Origin: Streptomyces sp. SID9727
GTDB lineage: Bacteria; Actinomycetota; Actinomycetes; Streptomycetales; Streptomycetaceae
DNA length: 64,000 nucleotides
Direction of reading: 5' to 3'
Assembly: GCF_010550605.1 (NCBI RefSeq)
Contig: NZ_JAAGNI010000295.1
Span: forward strand, 1 to 64,000
The position numbers and the translations under genes were made by a program. Positions 27,712 to 36,487 of the stretch are shown one piece after another. Below the pieces are notes generated by a model. The model ran no database searches. It saw only the letters and a program-made list of their open reading frames with translations, and was not told the DNA's origin. Positions within the stretch are counted from its first letter, which is position 1, and each line of letters begins with the position of its first letter.

Positions 27712-28968
27712 GTGAAAAACCGCATGCTCGTCGGAGCTGTCGCCCTTATTTCCACTGCTGCGCTGGGTGGCTGCGGCGTGATCCCCGGAACTGGCGGCTC
27801 CGGTGACGAGAAGGTCACGATCTGGCTGATGAAGGACAGCGTCACCGCCGACTTCCTGGACCGTTTCAAGAAGTCGTACGAGGACGAGCACTCCTCGGTC
27901 GAACTGGAGTTCAAGATTCAGGAATGGGGCGGCATCGGCCCGAAGGTCCTGGAGGCGCTCGCGGGCAAGGACACCCCCGACGTCATCGAGGTCGGCAACA
28001 CCCAGGTCGCCCAGTACGCCGACAGCGGCAACCTGCGCGACCTCACCCTCGAATCCATGCGTGACCTGGGCCGGGAGGACTGGCTGCCCGGCCTCGCCGA
28101 GCCGGGGAGCATCGGCGGCGTCCAGTACGGCATCCCCTGGTACGCGGCCAACCGCGTGGTGATCTACAACAGGGACATCTTCGAGGACGCGGGCATCAAG
28201 AACCCGCCGAAGACGCGCGCGCAGTGGATCACCGACACCCAGAAACTGAACCGCGACGGAATCCAGGGCATGTACCTGCCGGGCCAGAACTGGTACGTCC
28301 TCGCCGGGTTCATCTGGGACGAGGGCGGGCAACTCGCCAGTAACGACGAAGGCGACTGGGAGGGCACTCTCGACACGCCCGCCGCGCTCAAGGGCATGCG
28401 GTTCTATTCTCAACTCCAGGCGCTGGGCGACGGACCCAAGGACGCCGACGAGGAAAAGCCCCCGCAGGCCGATGTGTTCGCCGAGGGGAATGTCGCCCAG
28501 ATCATCTCCACCCCCAGCACGGCCACCCTGATCGAGAAGAAGAACCCGGAACTCAAGGGAAAGCTGGGCTACTTCCCGATTCCCGGCAAGTCCGCCAAGG
28601 CACCCGGTTCCGTGTTCACCGGCGGCTCCGACCTGATCGTGCCGCGGAAGTCCGACCAGCGCGCCGCCGCCTACGAGGTCATCAAGGCGCTGGCCGGGGC
28701 CAAGTGGCAGGAGGACCTGGCCAAGACGATGAGCTACGTGCCCAACAAGCCCTCCCTCGCCCATGTCATCGAGGGCGAGGAGAGCACCGCCGCGATGGCC
28801 GAGGGCGCGGCGCAGGGTCACGCCACACCCAACTCCCCGCAGTGGGCCGCGGTCGAGGCCGACAACCCGATCAAGTCGTACATGACGGCGGTCCTCCAGG
28901 GCGGCGACCCGGCGACCGAGGCGAAGACCGCCTCCGAGAAGATCACCGCGGTGCTCGCCGGCAGCTGA
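27712..28968 (+). CDS. ABC transporter sugar-binding lipoprotein (orphan, probably chito-oligosaccharide)
   Basis: 418 residues from a GTG at 27712 (AAGGTG upstream). The lipoprotein signal peptide has lipobox LGGC with Cys21, followed by a typical family-1 solute-binding fold: VTIWLMKDS at the N-terminal strand, TPDVIEVGNTQ, GGVQYGIPWYAANRVVIYN and GGSDLIVPRKSDQRAAA. No permease or ATPase genes are adjacent, so it must use a transporter encoded elsewhere. Its promoter holds the same 12-base DasR-type core as the chitinase promoter, so the ligand is predicted to be N-acetylglucosamine or chito-oligosaccharides. Confidence 0.88.
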   Translation: MKNRMLVGAVALISTAALGGCGVIPGTGGSGDEKVTIWLMKDSVTADFLDRFKKSYEDEHSSVELEFKIQEWGGIGPKVLEALAGKDTPDVIEVGNTQVAQYADSGNLRDLTLESMRDLGREDWLPGLAEPGSIGGVQYGIPWYAANRVVIYNRDIFEDAGIKNPPKTRAQWITDTQKLNRDGIQGMYLPGQNWYVLAGFIWDEGGQLASNDEGDWEGTLDTPAALKGMRFYSQLQALGDGPKDADEEKPPQADVFAEGNVAQIISTPSTATLIEKKNPELKGKLGYFPIPGKSAKAPGSVFTGGSDLIVPRKSDQRAAAYEVIKALAGAKWQEDLAKTMSYVPNKPSLAHVIEGEESTAAMAEGAAQGHATPNSPQWAAVEADNPIKSYMTAVLQGGDPATEAKTASEKITAVLAGS

Positions 28969-28977
28969 CCTCCGGGC

Positions 28978-29012
28978 GGGTACGGGGCCGGACAACCGCC
29001 GGCCCCGTACCC
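28978..29012. terminator. Bidirectional terminator hairpin
   Basis: A perfect 14-bp stem (28978-28991 with 28999-29012) between the convergent lipoprotein and egtD genes. Confidence 0.8.
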
Positions 29013-29019
29013 GTACCCG

Positions 29020-29982
29020 TCAGTCCACCGTGGACAGGGACAGTGCGAACCTGCCCTCGCCGTCGGTCCACCAGTGCGCCAGGCGGAGCCCCGCCCCGGC
29101 CAGCTCACCGCGCACCCCGTCCTCGCGGAACTTCGCGGACACCTCGGTGCGCAACTCCTCACCCGCCTCGAAGGGCACCACCAGATCCAGTTCCGGAATC
29201 TTCACCGTCAGGGACCGGCGGGCCCGCAGTCGCATCTCGATCCACTCCTCCTGAGGATTCCACCGCGCCACGTGCGCGAAATCCTCCGGTGCGAAGTCCG
29301 CGCCCAGCTCCCGGTCGACGACCGACAGCACGTTGCGGTTGAACGCCGCCGTCACCCCCGCCGCGTCTTCGTACGCCGCGACCAGCACCTTCTCGTCCTT
29401 CACGAGATCCGTGCCGAGCAGCAGCGTGTCCCCGGGCGCCAGCAGAGCGCGTACCGACTTCAGGAACACCGACCTCTCACCCGGCAGGAGGTTGCCGAGG
29501 GTGCCGCCCAGGAACGCCACCAGCCGCGGTCCGGGTGTGTCCGGCAACGACAGCCCGGCGGTGAAGTCGGCGATCAGCGCGTGCACGGACAGCCGCGGCC
29601 GCTCCTTCAGCAGGACGTCCGCCGCGCCGCGCAGCGCGCTCTCACTGACGTCGACCGGCACGTAACTGTGCAGATCCGTCAGCGCGTCCAGCAGGTACCG
29701 GGTCTTCTCCGACGAGCCGGAGCCCAGCTCGACCAGGGTGCGGGCGCCGGAGGCCGCGGCGATCTCGCCCGCCCGGTCGATCAGGATCTCCCGCTCGGCG
29801 CGCGTCGGGTAGTACTCGGGCAGACGGGTGATCTCCTCGAACAGTTCGCTGCCCCGGGCGTCGTAGAACCACTTGGGCGGCAGTGTCTTCGGGCGCCGGG
29901 ACAGGCCGTGCAGGACATCGGCGCGCAGCGCCGCGTCCGTCGCGTCCTCGGGCAGGGTGCGGGTCAGCAGGAAGGGACTCAC
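29020..29982 (-). CDS. egtD: L-histidine N-alpha-methyltransferase EgtD
   Basis: 320 residues from GTG 29982, overlapping the egtC stop by 4 bases. The family N terminus includes LSRRPKTLPPKWFYDARGSELFEEIT and YYPTRAERE. The SAM site is LVELGSGSSEKTR, followed by YVPVDVSESAL and LGGTLGNL. C-terminal residues contacting histidine include FNRNVLSVVDRELGADF and EEWIEMRL. It trimethylates histidine to hercynine, the first committed ergothioneine step. Last gene of egtABCD; a hairpin follows. No egtE (sulfoxide lyase) is present beside it. Confidence 0.96.
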   Translation of the reverse strand: MSPFLLTRTLPEDATDAALRADVLHGLSRRPKTLPPKWFYDARGSELFEEITRLPEYYPTRAEREILIDRAGEIAAASGARTLVELGSGSSEKTRYLLDALTDLHSYVPVDVSESALRGAADVLLKERPRLSVHALIADFTAGLSLPDTPGPRLVAFLGGTLGNLLPGERSVFLKSVRALLAPGDTLLLGTDLVKDEKVLVAAYEDAAGVTAAFNRNVLSVVDRELGADFAPEDFAHVARWNPQEEWIEMRLRARRSLTVKIPELDLVVPFEAGEELRTEVSAKFREDGVRGELAGAGLRLAHWWTDGEGRFALSLSTVD

Positions 29983-30734
29983 GTGCGGGGCTCCTTCAGC
30001 GGGGTCAGCAGGACGTCGCCGGCGGTCGCGGTCAGCAGGGTGCGGTCGGGTACCTCGTGCCAGCGGGGGTCGTCGTCGTACGGCTCCGAGGCGACGACCG
30101 TGCGCAGGCCGGGCTCGGTGAGATGCCACAGGGTGTCGCCCCAGGCGGTCGCCACGATGGTGCGGCCGTCGGTGAGCAGCAGATTGAGCCGGGAGCCCGG
30201 CGCCGCCTCCGCCACCTCGGGCACCGTGTCCGCCACGGCCTGCGCGAGCGGGTCGCCCGTCGCGAGCCGGTGCCGCACCAGGGCCCACACCAGGGCGGAG
30301 TCGCTGCGCGCCGCGAGCCGCAGCAGCTCGGCCGGGGGCAGGGTGGCCGCCACGGACGCCATCGAGCGGGGCCAGCCCAGCACCGCGCCGTTGTGGCTGA
30401 ACAGCACCTGGTCCGACGCGAACGGAGCCGCGGCCGCCTCGCCGTCCGGATCGGCGCCGGTCGCGTCCCGGACCGCGGCGAGCAGGGCATGGCTGCGGAC
30501 CACCCGGACCAGGTCGGCGAAGGTCTGGTCGCCCCAGACGGGGCCCTGGCGCCGGTAGCGGCCCGGGACCGGGTCGCCCTCCGCGTACCAGCCGACCCCG
30601 AAACCGTCGGCGTTGACCGTGCCGTGGCGCTGGCGGCGGGGCTCCCAGGACTGCCGCACCAGGGAGTGCGCCGGGCGCGACAGCACCTCGCCCAGGGCGA
30701 CCGGGGGCCCCAGGTAGGCGATGTGCCGGCACAT
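29979..30734 (-). CDS. egtC: Ergothioneine biosynthesis amidohydrolase EgtC
   Basis: 251 residues. A class II glutamine amidotransferase-type Ntn hydrolase starting MCRHIAYLGPP, with Cys2 the nucleophile after Met removal. GTVNADGFGVGWY and LFSHNGAVLGW are the pocket motifs, and SDSALVWALV is typical of the family. It removes the glutamate from gamma-glutamyl-hercynyl-cysteine sulfoxide. Start and stop overlap egtB and egtD respectively. Confidence 0.95.
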   Translation of the reverse strand: MCRHIAYLGPPVALGEVLSRPAHSLVRQSWEPRRQRHGTVNADGFGVGWYAEGDPVPGRYRRQGPVWGDQTFADLVRVVRSHALLAAVRDATGADPDGEAAAAPFASDQVLFSHNGAVLGWPRSMASVAATLPPAELLRLAARSDSALVWALVRHRLATGDPLAQAVADTVPEVAEAAPGSRLNLLLTDGRTIVATAWGDTLWHLTEPGLRTVVASEPYDDDPRWHEVPDRTLLTATAGDVLLTPLKEPRT

Positions 30735-32068
30735 CAGAGGTCCCTCGCGGTACGGAACCCGGCGAAGATCTGCCGCCGGACCGGCAGGTCCCAGTTGCGG
30801 AACGTGCCCCGGCAGGCCACCGCGTCCACGGCGAACGAGCCACCCCGCAGCACCTTGTGCTCCGGACCGAAGAACACCTCCGAGTACTCGCGGTACGGGA
30901 ACGGCGCGAACCCCGGGTACGGCAGGAAGTCGCTCGCCGTCCACTCCCACACGTCACCGATCAGCTGGCCCGCCCCGCACGGAGCCCGCCCGGCCGGGTA
31001 CGCCCCGGCGGGCGCGGGCCGCAGATGGCGCTGTCCCAGATTGGCCCGCTCCGGCGTCGGGTCCTCGTCGCCCCACGGATAGCGGCGCGAGCGCCCCGAG
31101 ACGGGATCGTGGCGCGCCGCCTTCTCCCACTCCGCCTCGGTCGGCAGCCTGCGGCCCGCCCAGCGCGCGTACGCGTCGGCCTCGTACCAGCTGACGTGGA
31201 CCACCGGCTCGTCGTCGGGCACCGGCTCGGTCACCCCGAAGCGCCGCCGCAGCCACTGCCCGCCCTCCCGGCGCCAGAACAGCGGGGCGCCCAGCTCGTG
31301 CTCCCGGACCATGGCCCAGCCCTCGGGCGTCCACCAGCGCCGCTCGCCGTAACCGCCGTCCTCGATGAACGCCCGGTACGCGCCGCACGTGACCGGAGCC
31401 GTGTCGATGACGAACCCGGGGACGTCCCGCCGGTGCGCGGGGCGTTCGTTGTCCAGCGCCCACGGCTCGGCCGACGTTCCCATGGTGAACGGGCCGCCGG
31501 GCACCAGGACCTCCGCGGGCAGCGCCGGGGCGCCGATCGCCGGGCGTGGCGGCTCCGGGGCCGTCAGGGCGGCCGGCCCGGACCGCAGCTGATGGGTGAT
31601 CAGCATCGTCTCGTCGTGCTGCTGCTCGTGCTGCGCGATCATCCCGAAGGCGAAACCGGACCTGACCAGCGCGGGCCCGTCACCGAGCGGGGCGGACTCC
31701 AGTACGTCCAGTGCCCTGCCGCGCACCTCGGAGGCGTACGAGCGCGCCTCCTCGGGCGCCAGCAGCGGCAACGAGGGCCGGGTGGCGCGCGGATGCTCGA
31801 AGGCGTCGTACAGCCCGTCGATCTCCGGGCGCATCGCCTCCCGTCCGGCCACACCGCGCAGCAGCCACAGCTCCTCCTGGTTGCCGATGTGCGCCAGGTC
31901 CCAGACCAGCGGCGACATCAGCGGCGAGTGCTGGGCGGTCAGTTCGCGGTCGTCGACGCTGTCGGTGAGGAGCGCGGTGCGCCTGCGGGCGGTGAGCAGC
32001 GCGGCCAGCGCGTGCCCGCGCAGCGCCTCGGCGTCCCCGGCGTGCGGGGGCGCGGGGGATTCGGTCAT
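30734..32068 (-). CDS. egtB: Hercynine oxygenase EgtB
   Basis: 444 residues. N-terminal DinB-like domain with the iron ligands His60 (LAHIGNQEE), His147 and His151 (AQHEQQHDETM). The C-terminal formylglycine-generating-enzyme-type domain (about 205-440) has VPGGPFTMGTS, HVSWYEADAYARWAGRRLPTEAEWEKAAR and DVWEWTASDFLPYPGF. It is the non-heme iron enzyme that joins gamma-glutamylcysteine to hercynine with O2, forming the C-S bond. The use of gamma-Glu-Cys (rather than Cys) fits the presence of egtA and egtC. The ATG overlaps the egtA stop. Confidence 0.96.
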   Translation of the reverse strand: MTESPAPPHAGDAEALRGHALAALLTARRRTALLTDSVDDRELTAQHSPLMSPLVWDLAHIGNQEELWLLRGVAGREAMRPEIDGLYDAFEHPRATRPSLPLLAPEEARSYASEVRGRALDVLESAPLGDGPALVRSGFAFGMIAQHEQQHDETMLITHQLRSGPAALTAPEPPRPAIGAPALPAEVLVPGGPFTMGTSAEPWALDNERPAHRRDVPGFVIDTAPVTCGAYRAFIEDGGYGERRWWTPEGWAMVREHELGAPLFWRREGGQWLRRRFGVTEPVPDDEPVVHVSWYEADAYARWAGRRLPTEAEWEKAARHDPVSGRSRRYPWGDEDPTPERANLGQRHLRPAPAGAYPAGRAPCGAGQLIGDVWEWTASDFLPYPGFAPFPYREYSEVFFGPEHKVLRGGSFAVDAVACRGTFRNWDLPVRRQIFAGFRTARDL

Positions 32069-33384
32069 GACAGGGTCCCCTTCGGATGGGCCGGGCGGCG
32101 CGCCCCGCCCGTGGTGAGCAGGTCCCGCAGGTCGTCGGCCGGGCATCTGCCCCGGGCGACGAAGCGGTCGTGGAAGCCGGCGACCGCGTCCCGCACCGCG
32201 ACGCTCGCGCCCAGCCGGGGCAGCGCCTCCAGGGCGAGCCGGAAGCAGGTGTCCGCCGCCTGGCGCAGCTCCGGGTCGGCCAGGCCGTCGCGGGCGGCCG
32301 CGGTCCACAGCGGATTGCGCGGAGCGGCACCCGCACCGGCCGTCTCGGCGAGCGGCTTCACGGTCCGGTACACCGTCTCCGCGGCCTCCGGGTCGTCGAA
32401 CAGGGCGGTCGTGACCGCGAGGGGCACGATCCAGCCGTCGTCGCCGGACTGCGCGTCGATCATGCGCAGCTCCAGGTGACCGCGCGGCCGGGCCGGTGGG
32501 AACAGCGTGGTGACGTGGTAGTCGAGGTCGCTCCGGTCCGGGCGGCGCCCGGTCGCCCCGGACCGGATCCAGTCGCGGAAGGTGAGCCCGTCCGGCACGT
32601 GCCACGGCCCCTCGCCCCGTACGCACAGCACGGATGTGTCCAGGACGTGCGCGGCCCAGGCGTCCCGGGGCGGCAGCAGCCCGTCCGGGGCCAGCGTCCG
32701 CTTCGGGTCCAGGCCGGCCCACAGCGCCTGGCGGGCGGACCGCCACGGCGTCGGCGCGCCCTCCCGGAACGGCGAGTTGGCGAAGGCCGCCACGAGGACG
32801 GCGCCCAGCAGATGGGCGAGCTGCCAGCGCCGCGCGTAGCCGAGCGGACCGGGTTCCTCCTCCCCGGAGTCCAGGCAGACCTGGACCGAGGCGGTGGTGC
32901 ACATCATGGCGCGGCCGGCCGGGCCCCACCGGTCGAAGGCCGTCTCCATGGCCTCGTACCGGGGCTCGCGCAGGACGCGGCGCGGTGTCTGCCAGGGATC
33001 GACCCCCAGGCCCGCCGGAGCCAGGCCCAGTCCGCCGAGGGCGGCGCGTACGGCGGTGAGATCGGCGGCGGTGTCCTCGACACACGCCATCAGGGAAGGG
33101 GCGGGGCGCGAGCTGAGTTCCAGCTGGCCGCCGGGTTCGAAGGTGAGCGCCGCGCTCAAGGGCAGCGCCCGGACGGCCGTCGCGGCCGCCTCCAGCAGGT
33201 GGCGCGGGACGGTGCGACGCGGTTGGTCACGGTCGTGCAGGAGCCATTCCAGCTCGACCCCCACCGTGCGCGGCGGTCCCGTCTTGAAACAGATGCCGCG
33301 CAGTAAATCCTCCGCCTCGCCCTCACCGAGGGGCGGGGCCTGACCAGGTGGCGGACCATGGCCGCCGGGTGTCTCGGATGACAT
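32065..33384 (-). CDS. egtA: Glutamate-cysteine ligase EgtA
   Basis: 439 residues. GCS2-type ligase with ICFKTGPPRTVGVELEWLLHD at the N terminus (catalytic Glu cluster), GQLELSSRP, MMCTTASVQVCLDSG and FANSPFREG. It makes gamma-glutamylcysteine for EgtB from glutamate, cysteine and ATP. First gene of egtABCD; the upstream 147 bp is shared with the divergent PARG-like gene. Confidence 0.95.
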   Translation of the reverse strand: MSSETPGGHGPPPGQAPPLGEGEAEDLLRGICFKTGPPRTVGVELEWLLHDRDQPRRTVPRHLLEAAATAVRALPLSAALTFEPGGQLELSSRPAPSLMACVEDTAADLTAVRAALGGLGLAPAGLGVDPWQTPRRVLREPRYEAMETAFDRWGPAGRAMMCTTASVQVCLDSGEEEPGPLGYARRWQLAHLLGAVLVAAFANSPFREGAPTPWRSARQALWAGLDPKRTLAPDGLLPPRDAWAAHVLDTSVLCVRGEGPWHVPDGLTFRDWIRSGATGRRPDRSDLDYHVTTLFPPARPRGHLELRMIDAQSGDDGWIVPLAVTTALFDDPEAAETVYRTVKPLAETAGAGAAPRNPLWTAAARDGLADPELRQAADTCFRLALEALPRLGASVAVRDAVAGFHDRFVARGRCPADDLRDLLTTGGARRPAHPKGTLS

Positions 33385-33531
33385 GCCGGGCCTCCTTGTT
33401 CCGGTGCGTCCGTCCTACCCAAACCGCTGCTGAGGCATCGCACAAGAGCGCCTTCTCCGCCGGATATTCGCTTGCGTGTCCGGGTGGAGAACGCCGATCA
33501 TGCCCCGTATGCACCATAAGGGGGAGGGTCG

Positions 33532-34371
33532 ATGAGCGCCCGGCTGCGCGGGATCGCGCGCGAAACCGAGGCCATCGTCCGGGCGGGTTCCTACCGCGCC
33601 GGCAACGGGCGCGAGATCAGCATCGGGAAGGACGTGGCGGCCGCCCTCGCGGGTACGCGGCTGTACGGCCCCGAGCCGGTGCCGGCGGCCCCCGGCCGGG
33701 ACCGGACCCCGGTCATCGAGGTCACCGGCGAGAGCAGCCTCCAGGCCGCCGCCCGGATGGCCCGCGAACGGCCCGGCGAGGTCGCCGTCCTGAACTACGC
33801 CTCCGCCCGCAACCCCGGCGGCGGGTATCTCAACGGCGCCCAGGCCCAGGAAGAGGCTCTGTGCCGGGGCTCCGCGCTGTACGCCACGCTGCTGCGGGCG
33901 CCCGGCTTCTACGCCCACCACCGCTCCGATCGCAGCGCGTTCTACACCGACCGGGTCATCCACTCACCCGGTGTGCCGGTCTTCCGCGACGACCGGGGCC
34001 GGTTGCTCGACGCCCCGTACACGGCCGGATTCCTCACTTCCCCGGCCCCCAACGCCGGGGTCGTCCGCGCCCGCACCCCGGAGGACGCCCCTCGCGTTCC
34101 GGCCGCGCTCGCCGCCCGGGCCGAACGGGTACTGGAAGTCGCGACGGTGTGCGGCTACCGCAGGCTGGTCCTGGGCGCCTGGGGCTGCGGCGTGTTCCGC
34201 AACGACCCGGCGCAGGTGGCGGGCGCCTTCCGCGCGCTGCTCACCGGAGGGGGCCGCTTCGCGGGCCACTTCGAGCAGGTCGTCTTCGGCATCCTCGGCC
34301 GCGACGACGACTCGCCCACCCGGGTGGCGTTCGATCGTGTGTTCGCCGACCGGGTGCGACCCTCACCCTGA
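33532..34371 (+). CDS. Bacterial poly(ADP-ribose) glycohydrolase-like protein (TIGR02452)
   Basis: 279 residues. A macro-domain-type fold with the PARG signature: GGG at 96-98, seven residues, QEE at 106-108 (NPGGGYLNGAQAQEEALCR). The opening RGIARETEAIVRAGSY and VEVTGESSLQAAARM-type segment match the TIGR02452 N-terminal extension, and RRLVLGAWGCGVFRNDP is the C-terminal strand-loop. The two catalytic Glu residues are intact, so it should hydrolyse ADP-ribose O-glycosidic links on proteins or nucleic acids. No ADP-ribosyltransferase or toxin is adjacent, other than a MazF-like protein downstream in convergent orientation. Confidence 0.9.
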   Translation: MSARLRGIARETEAIVRAGSYRAGNGREISIGKDVAAALAGTRLYGPEPVPAAPGRDRTPVIEVTGESSLQAAARMARERPGEVAVLNYASARNPGGGYLNGAQAQEEALCRGSALYATLLRAPGFYAHHRSDRSAFYTDRVIHSPGVPVFRDDRGRLLDAPYTAGFLTSPAPNAGVVRARTPEDAPRVPAALAARAERVLEVATVCGYRRLVLGAWGCGVFRNDPAQVAGAFRALLTGGGRFAGHFEQVVFGILGRDDDSPTRVAFDRVFADRVRPSP

Positions 34372-34386
34372 AGCCGAGGGTGAGGG
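34360..34386. terminator. Terminator hairpin at the end of the PARG-like gene
   Basis: A 9-bp perfect stem (34360-34368 with 34378-34386) spanning the stop codon, in a convergent gap. Confidence 0.65.
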
Positions 34387-34431
34387 CCGCGTATGCCGGA
34401 CGGGGCGGGCGAGGGGCACGCCAGGACGCCC

Positions 34432-34899
34432 TCACGTCCAGCCGTAGCGCTCCCTCAGCCGCCCGGCGACCAGGTCGAACCTGGCCCGGTCCAGGGCGCA
34501 CGCCTCGCGCCGCATCCCGTCCTCGTGCACCCGCAGCACCCGGTCCAGATCCACCCAGGACTGACGCCCCGAGCTGTCCCAGGGGCCCGCGCCCAGCGCC
34601 ACCCACTCCCGGTCCATGTCGTGCTGCTTGCTGGACAGCTGCACGGCCAGCAGCGTGCCCGCCGCCTCCCGCGCCACGACCAGGACCGGCCGGTCCTTCC
34701 CGCGTCCGTCGTTCTCCTCGAACGGCACCCAGGTCCAGACGATCTCGCCGGGGTCGGGGGCGCCGTCCCGGTCGGGGGCGTACGAGGTGCGGACCGGGCC
34801 CACATCGCGTGGATCGGCCTCGGCGGTCGCCGCGGAACCGGTCCGGCCGGGGAAGACGCCCGGATCGTCGTAACTGTCGCTGCGGTGCTGGATCGTCAT
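34432..34899 (-). CDS. PemK/MazF-like protein without an adjacent antitoxin
   Basis: 155 residues. A ~45-residue polar N-terminal extension, then a PemK/MazF barrel: GEIVWTWVPFEENDGRGKDRPVLVV, LLAVQLSSKQHDMD and SWVDLDRVLRVHED. MazF members are ribosome-independent mRNA endonucleases. The catalytic Arg/Thr pattern can be seen as KDRPVLVV and QLSSKQ. No small antitoxin gene is next to it, and the form with an N-terminal extension is widespread in actinobacteria as a solitary gene, so a housekeeping or orphan role is as likely as a classical toxin. Confidence 0.8.
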   Translation of the reverse strand: MTIQHRSDSYDDPGVFPGRTGSAATAEADPRDVGPVRTSYAPDRDGAPDPGEIVWTWVPFEENDGRGKDRPVLVVAREAAGTLLAVQLSSKQHDMDREWVALGAGPWDSSGRQSWVDLDRVLRVHEDGMRREACALDRARFDLVAGRLRERYGWT

Positions 34900-34975
34900 C
34901 GCAACACCCTAGGCGGTCCGCCCGTACAGCCTGCGCGCCGGTGCGTCACAACGGTCTGGAAGACTGCCCGGAGCC

Positions 34976-35998
34976 ATGAGTCAGTTACCCGATCAGCCCG
35001 CCGAAGGCCCCGTCCCGACCAGCGCCGACGTGGCGCGGCTCGCCGGCGTCTCCCGGGCCACCGTGTCCTACGTCCTCAACAACAACGCGCAGGTGCGGAT
35101 CAGCGATCAGACCCGCCGCCGGGTACGGGAGGCAGCCGACGAACTCGGCTACGTGCCCCACGCCGCCGCCCGCACCCTGCGCGCCGGCCACTCGCGCATG
35201 GTGCTGCTGCCCACCGGCAACGTGCCGACCGGACCCCTGCACCTGCGCTTCCTGCGCGACCTGGAGGCGGGGCTCCGGCGCCTGGACTACACGGTCGTCC
35301 AGTACGGCTCGCTCGGCCTCGCCGCCGACGACGCGGCCCGGGCCTGGGCGGAACTGCGCCCCGCCGCCGTCATCGTGCCGGGCTCCGTCCCGCTCGCCCC
35401 GCGTGGCACCGCCGTGCTCCGGCGCTCCGGAGCCAAGGCGGTCATCACCCTGGGCCCCCACCCGGTGGAGGGCGCCCACGCCCTGATCATGGATCAGCGG
35501 GAGGTCGGCGGCTGCGCGGTGCGCCATCTGCTGGAACGCGGCAGGCGCCGCATCGGCGTGGTGATGCCCGAGGACCCCGCCACCGCGCTCTTCGCCGCCC
35601 CGCGCCTGGCCGGCGCCCGGGAGGCCGCGCTGAACGGCGGCGCCCACGTCGAGGTGCTGCCGCTGCGCTACGAGGAGGAGTCGGCCGCGTCCCTGGCCGC
35701 CCGCTGGCCCGCGCTCGGCCTGGACGCCGTCTTCGCGTACGACGACACCTACGCCATGCTCCTGATGCGGGCACTCCAGGACGCCGGCATCGGGATACCC
35801 GCCGAGGCCGCCGTGGTGGGCGCGGACGACTCGATGCTCGGGCGGCTGCTGCGGCCGAGGCTCAGCAGCGTACGGATGGAGCTGGCGACCGCCCAGCCGC
35901 TGGCCGACCTGGTGGACCGGCTGGTACGCCACCCGAGGACCCCGCCCGAGCGGCACGACCTGCTGCGCGCCCGCACCGTACGACGGGAATCCAGCTGA
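34976..35998 (+). CDS. LacI-family transcriptional regulator
   Basis: 340 residues. N-terminal helix-turn-helix (about 15-65) TSADVARLAGVSRATVSYVLNNN and hinge helix HAAARTLRAG. The effector domain resembles sugar-binding proteins, with VRHLLERGRRRIGVV and DAVFAYDDTYAMLLMRALQDAGI, and ends VVGADDSMLGRLLRPRLSSVRM. No sugar-uptake operon adjoins it, so its target is unclear. A perfect 36-bp inverted repeat follows 38 bp after the stop. Confidence 0.92.
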   Translation: MSQLPDQPAEGPVPTSADVARLAGVSRATVSYVLNNNAQVRISDQTRRRVREAADELGYVPHAAARTLRAGHSRMVLLPTGNVPTGPLHLRFLRDLEAGLRRLDYTVVQYGSLGLAADDAARAWAELRPAAVIVPGSVPLAPRGTAVLRRSGAKAVITLGPHPVEGAHALIMDQREVGGCAVRHLLERGRRRIGVVMPEDPATALFAAPRLAGAREAALNGGAHVEVLPLRYEEESAASLAARWPALGLDAVFAYDDTYAMLLMRALQDAGIGIPAEAAVVGADDSMLGRLLRPRLSSVRMELATAQPLADLVDRLVRHPRTPPERHDLLRARTVRRESS

Positions 35999-36036
35999 GC
36001 CGGCCCGACGACGTGCGCGGCGCACCGCCCGTGCCC

Positions 36037-36118
36037 AGGGCCTGTCCGGCGGATCTTCGTGGATCAGCACGCACCAGACGCCGCGTGCTGATCCACGAAG
36101 ATCCGCCGGACAGGCCCT
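36037..36118. repeat. Perfect 36-bp inverted repeat (MITE/hairpin element)
   Basis: Arms 36037-36072 and 36083-36118 are perfect complements around a 10-base loop. The end sequence AGGGCCTGTCCGGCGGAT and the inner GCTGATCCAC segment are shared in type with the longer element at 55283-55452, so the two probably belong to one Streptomyces miniature-repeat family. It may serve as a terminator for the LacI gene. Its right end abuts the TAGCGT box of the next gene. Confidence 0.8.
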
Positions 36119-36130
36119 AGCGTCATGACC
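36118..36130 (+). promoter_or_regulatory. -10 box abutting the inverted repeat, leaderless layout
   Basis: TAGCGT (36118-36123) with 7 bp to the ATG at 36131. CCCTAGCGTC and the ATG spacing are the same as at sdhC (18772-18785). The first T is the last base of the repeat arm. Confidence 0.4.
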
Positions 36131-36460
36131 ATGAGCGATCCGCAGAGCTACGAAATCCTCATCGTCCCCGAGTTCGCCGACGACAAGGCCCCCGCGACCG
36201 GAGAGGGTGCGACGGGGGCCAGCGTCCGGGGCGCGGCGTCCACGGGCTCCGACGGCGGGGGACCGGGCGCCGCCATCCGGTCGGCCGTGGTCACCGCCAC
36301 GGGTGAGACGGGCGAGACCGGCTATCCCCGGTACGCCGGGGACGGCATGGTGGCGGACATCGACCCGAGGACCAAGGCCGTCGAGGGCCTCCTCGTCGAC
36401 GGGTCGGAGCTCGCGTACGGGCTCTCGGCCCGGGTCGCGGAGCGCGCCGCGGAGGCCTGA
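36131..36460 (+). CDS. Small hypothetical protein
   Basis: 109 residues from the ATG at 36131 (an ATG at 36125 adds two residues). It starts MSDPQSYEILIVPEFADDKAP, has a Gly/Ala/Ser-rich low-complexity middle (about 24-60), then a short ordered end with ADIDPRTKAVEGLLVDGSELAYGL. Codon use is typical of the neighbourhood. No family recognised; no signal peptide or membrane span. It starts with a -10 box directly upstream, so it may be translated from a leaderless mRNA. Confidence 0.65.
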   Translation: MSDPQSYEILIVPEFADDKAPATGEGATGASVRGAASTGSDGGGPGAAIRSAVVTATGETGETGYPRYAGDGMVADIDPRTKAVEGLLVDGSELAYGLSARVAERAAEA

Positions 36461-36487
36461 GCCCGCCCTGCGGGGGGAGGGGCGGTG

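Noticed and set aside
36037..36118. Attachment site (att) of an integrative element
   Set aside because: No tRNA gene or integrase is nearby; the sequence is a perfect hairpin of a dispersed repeat type.
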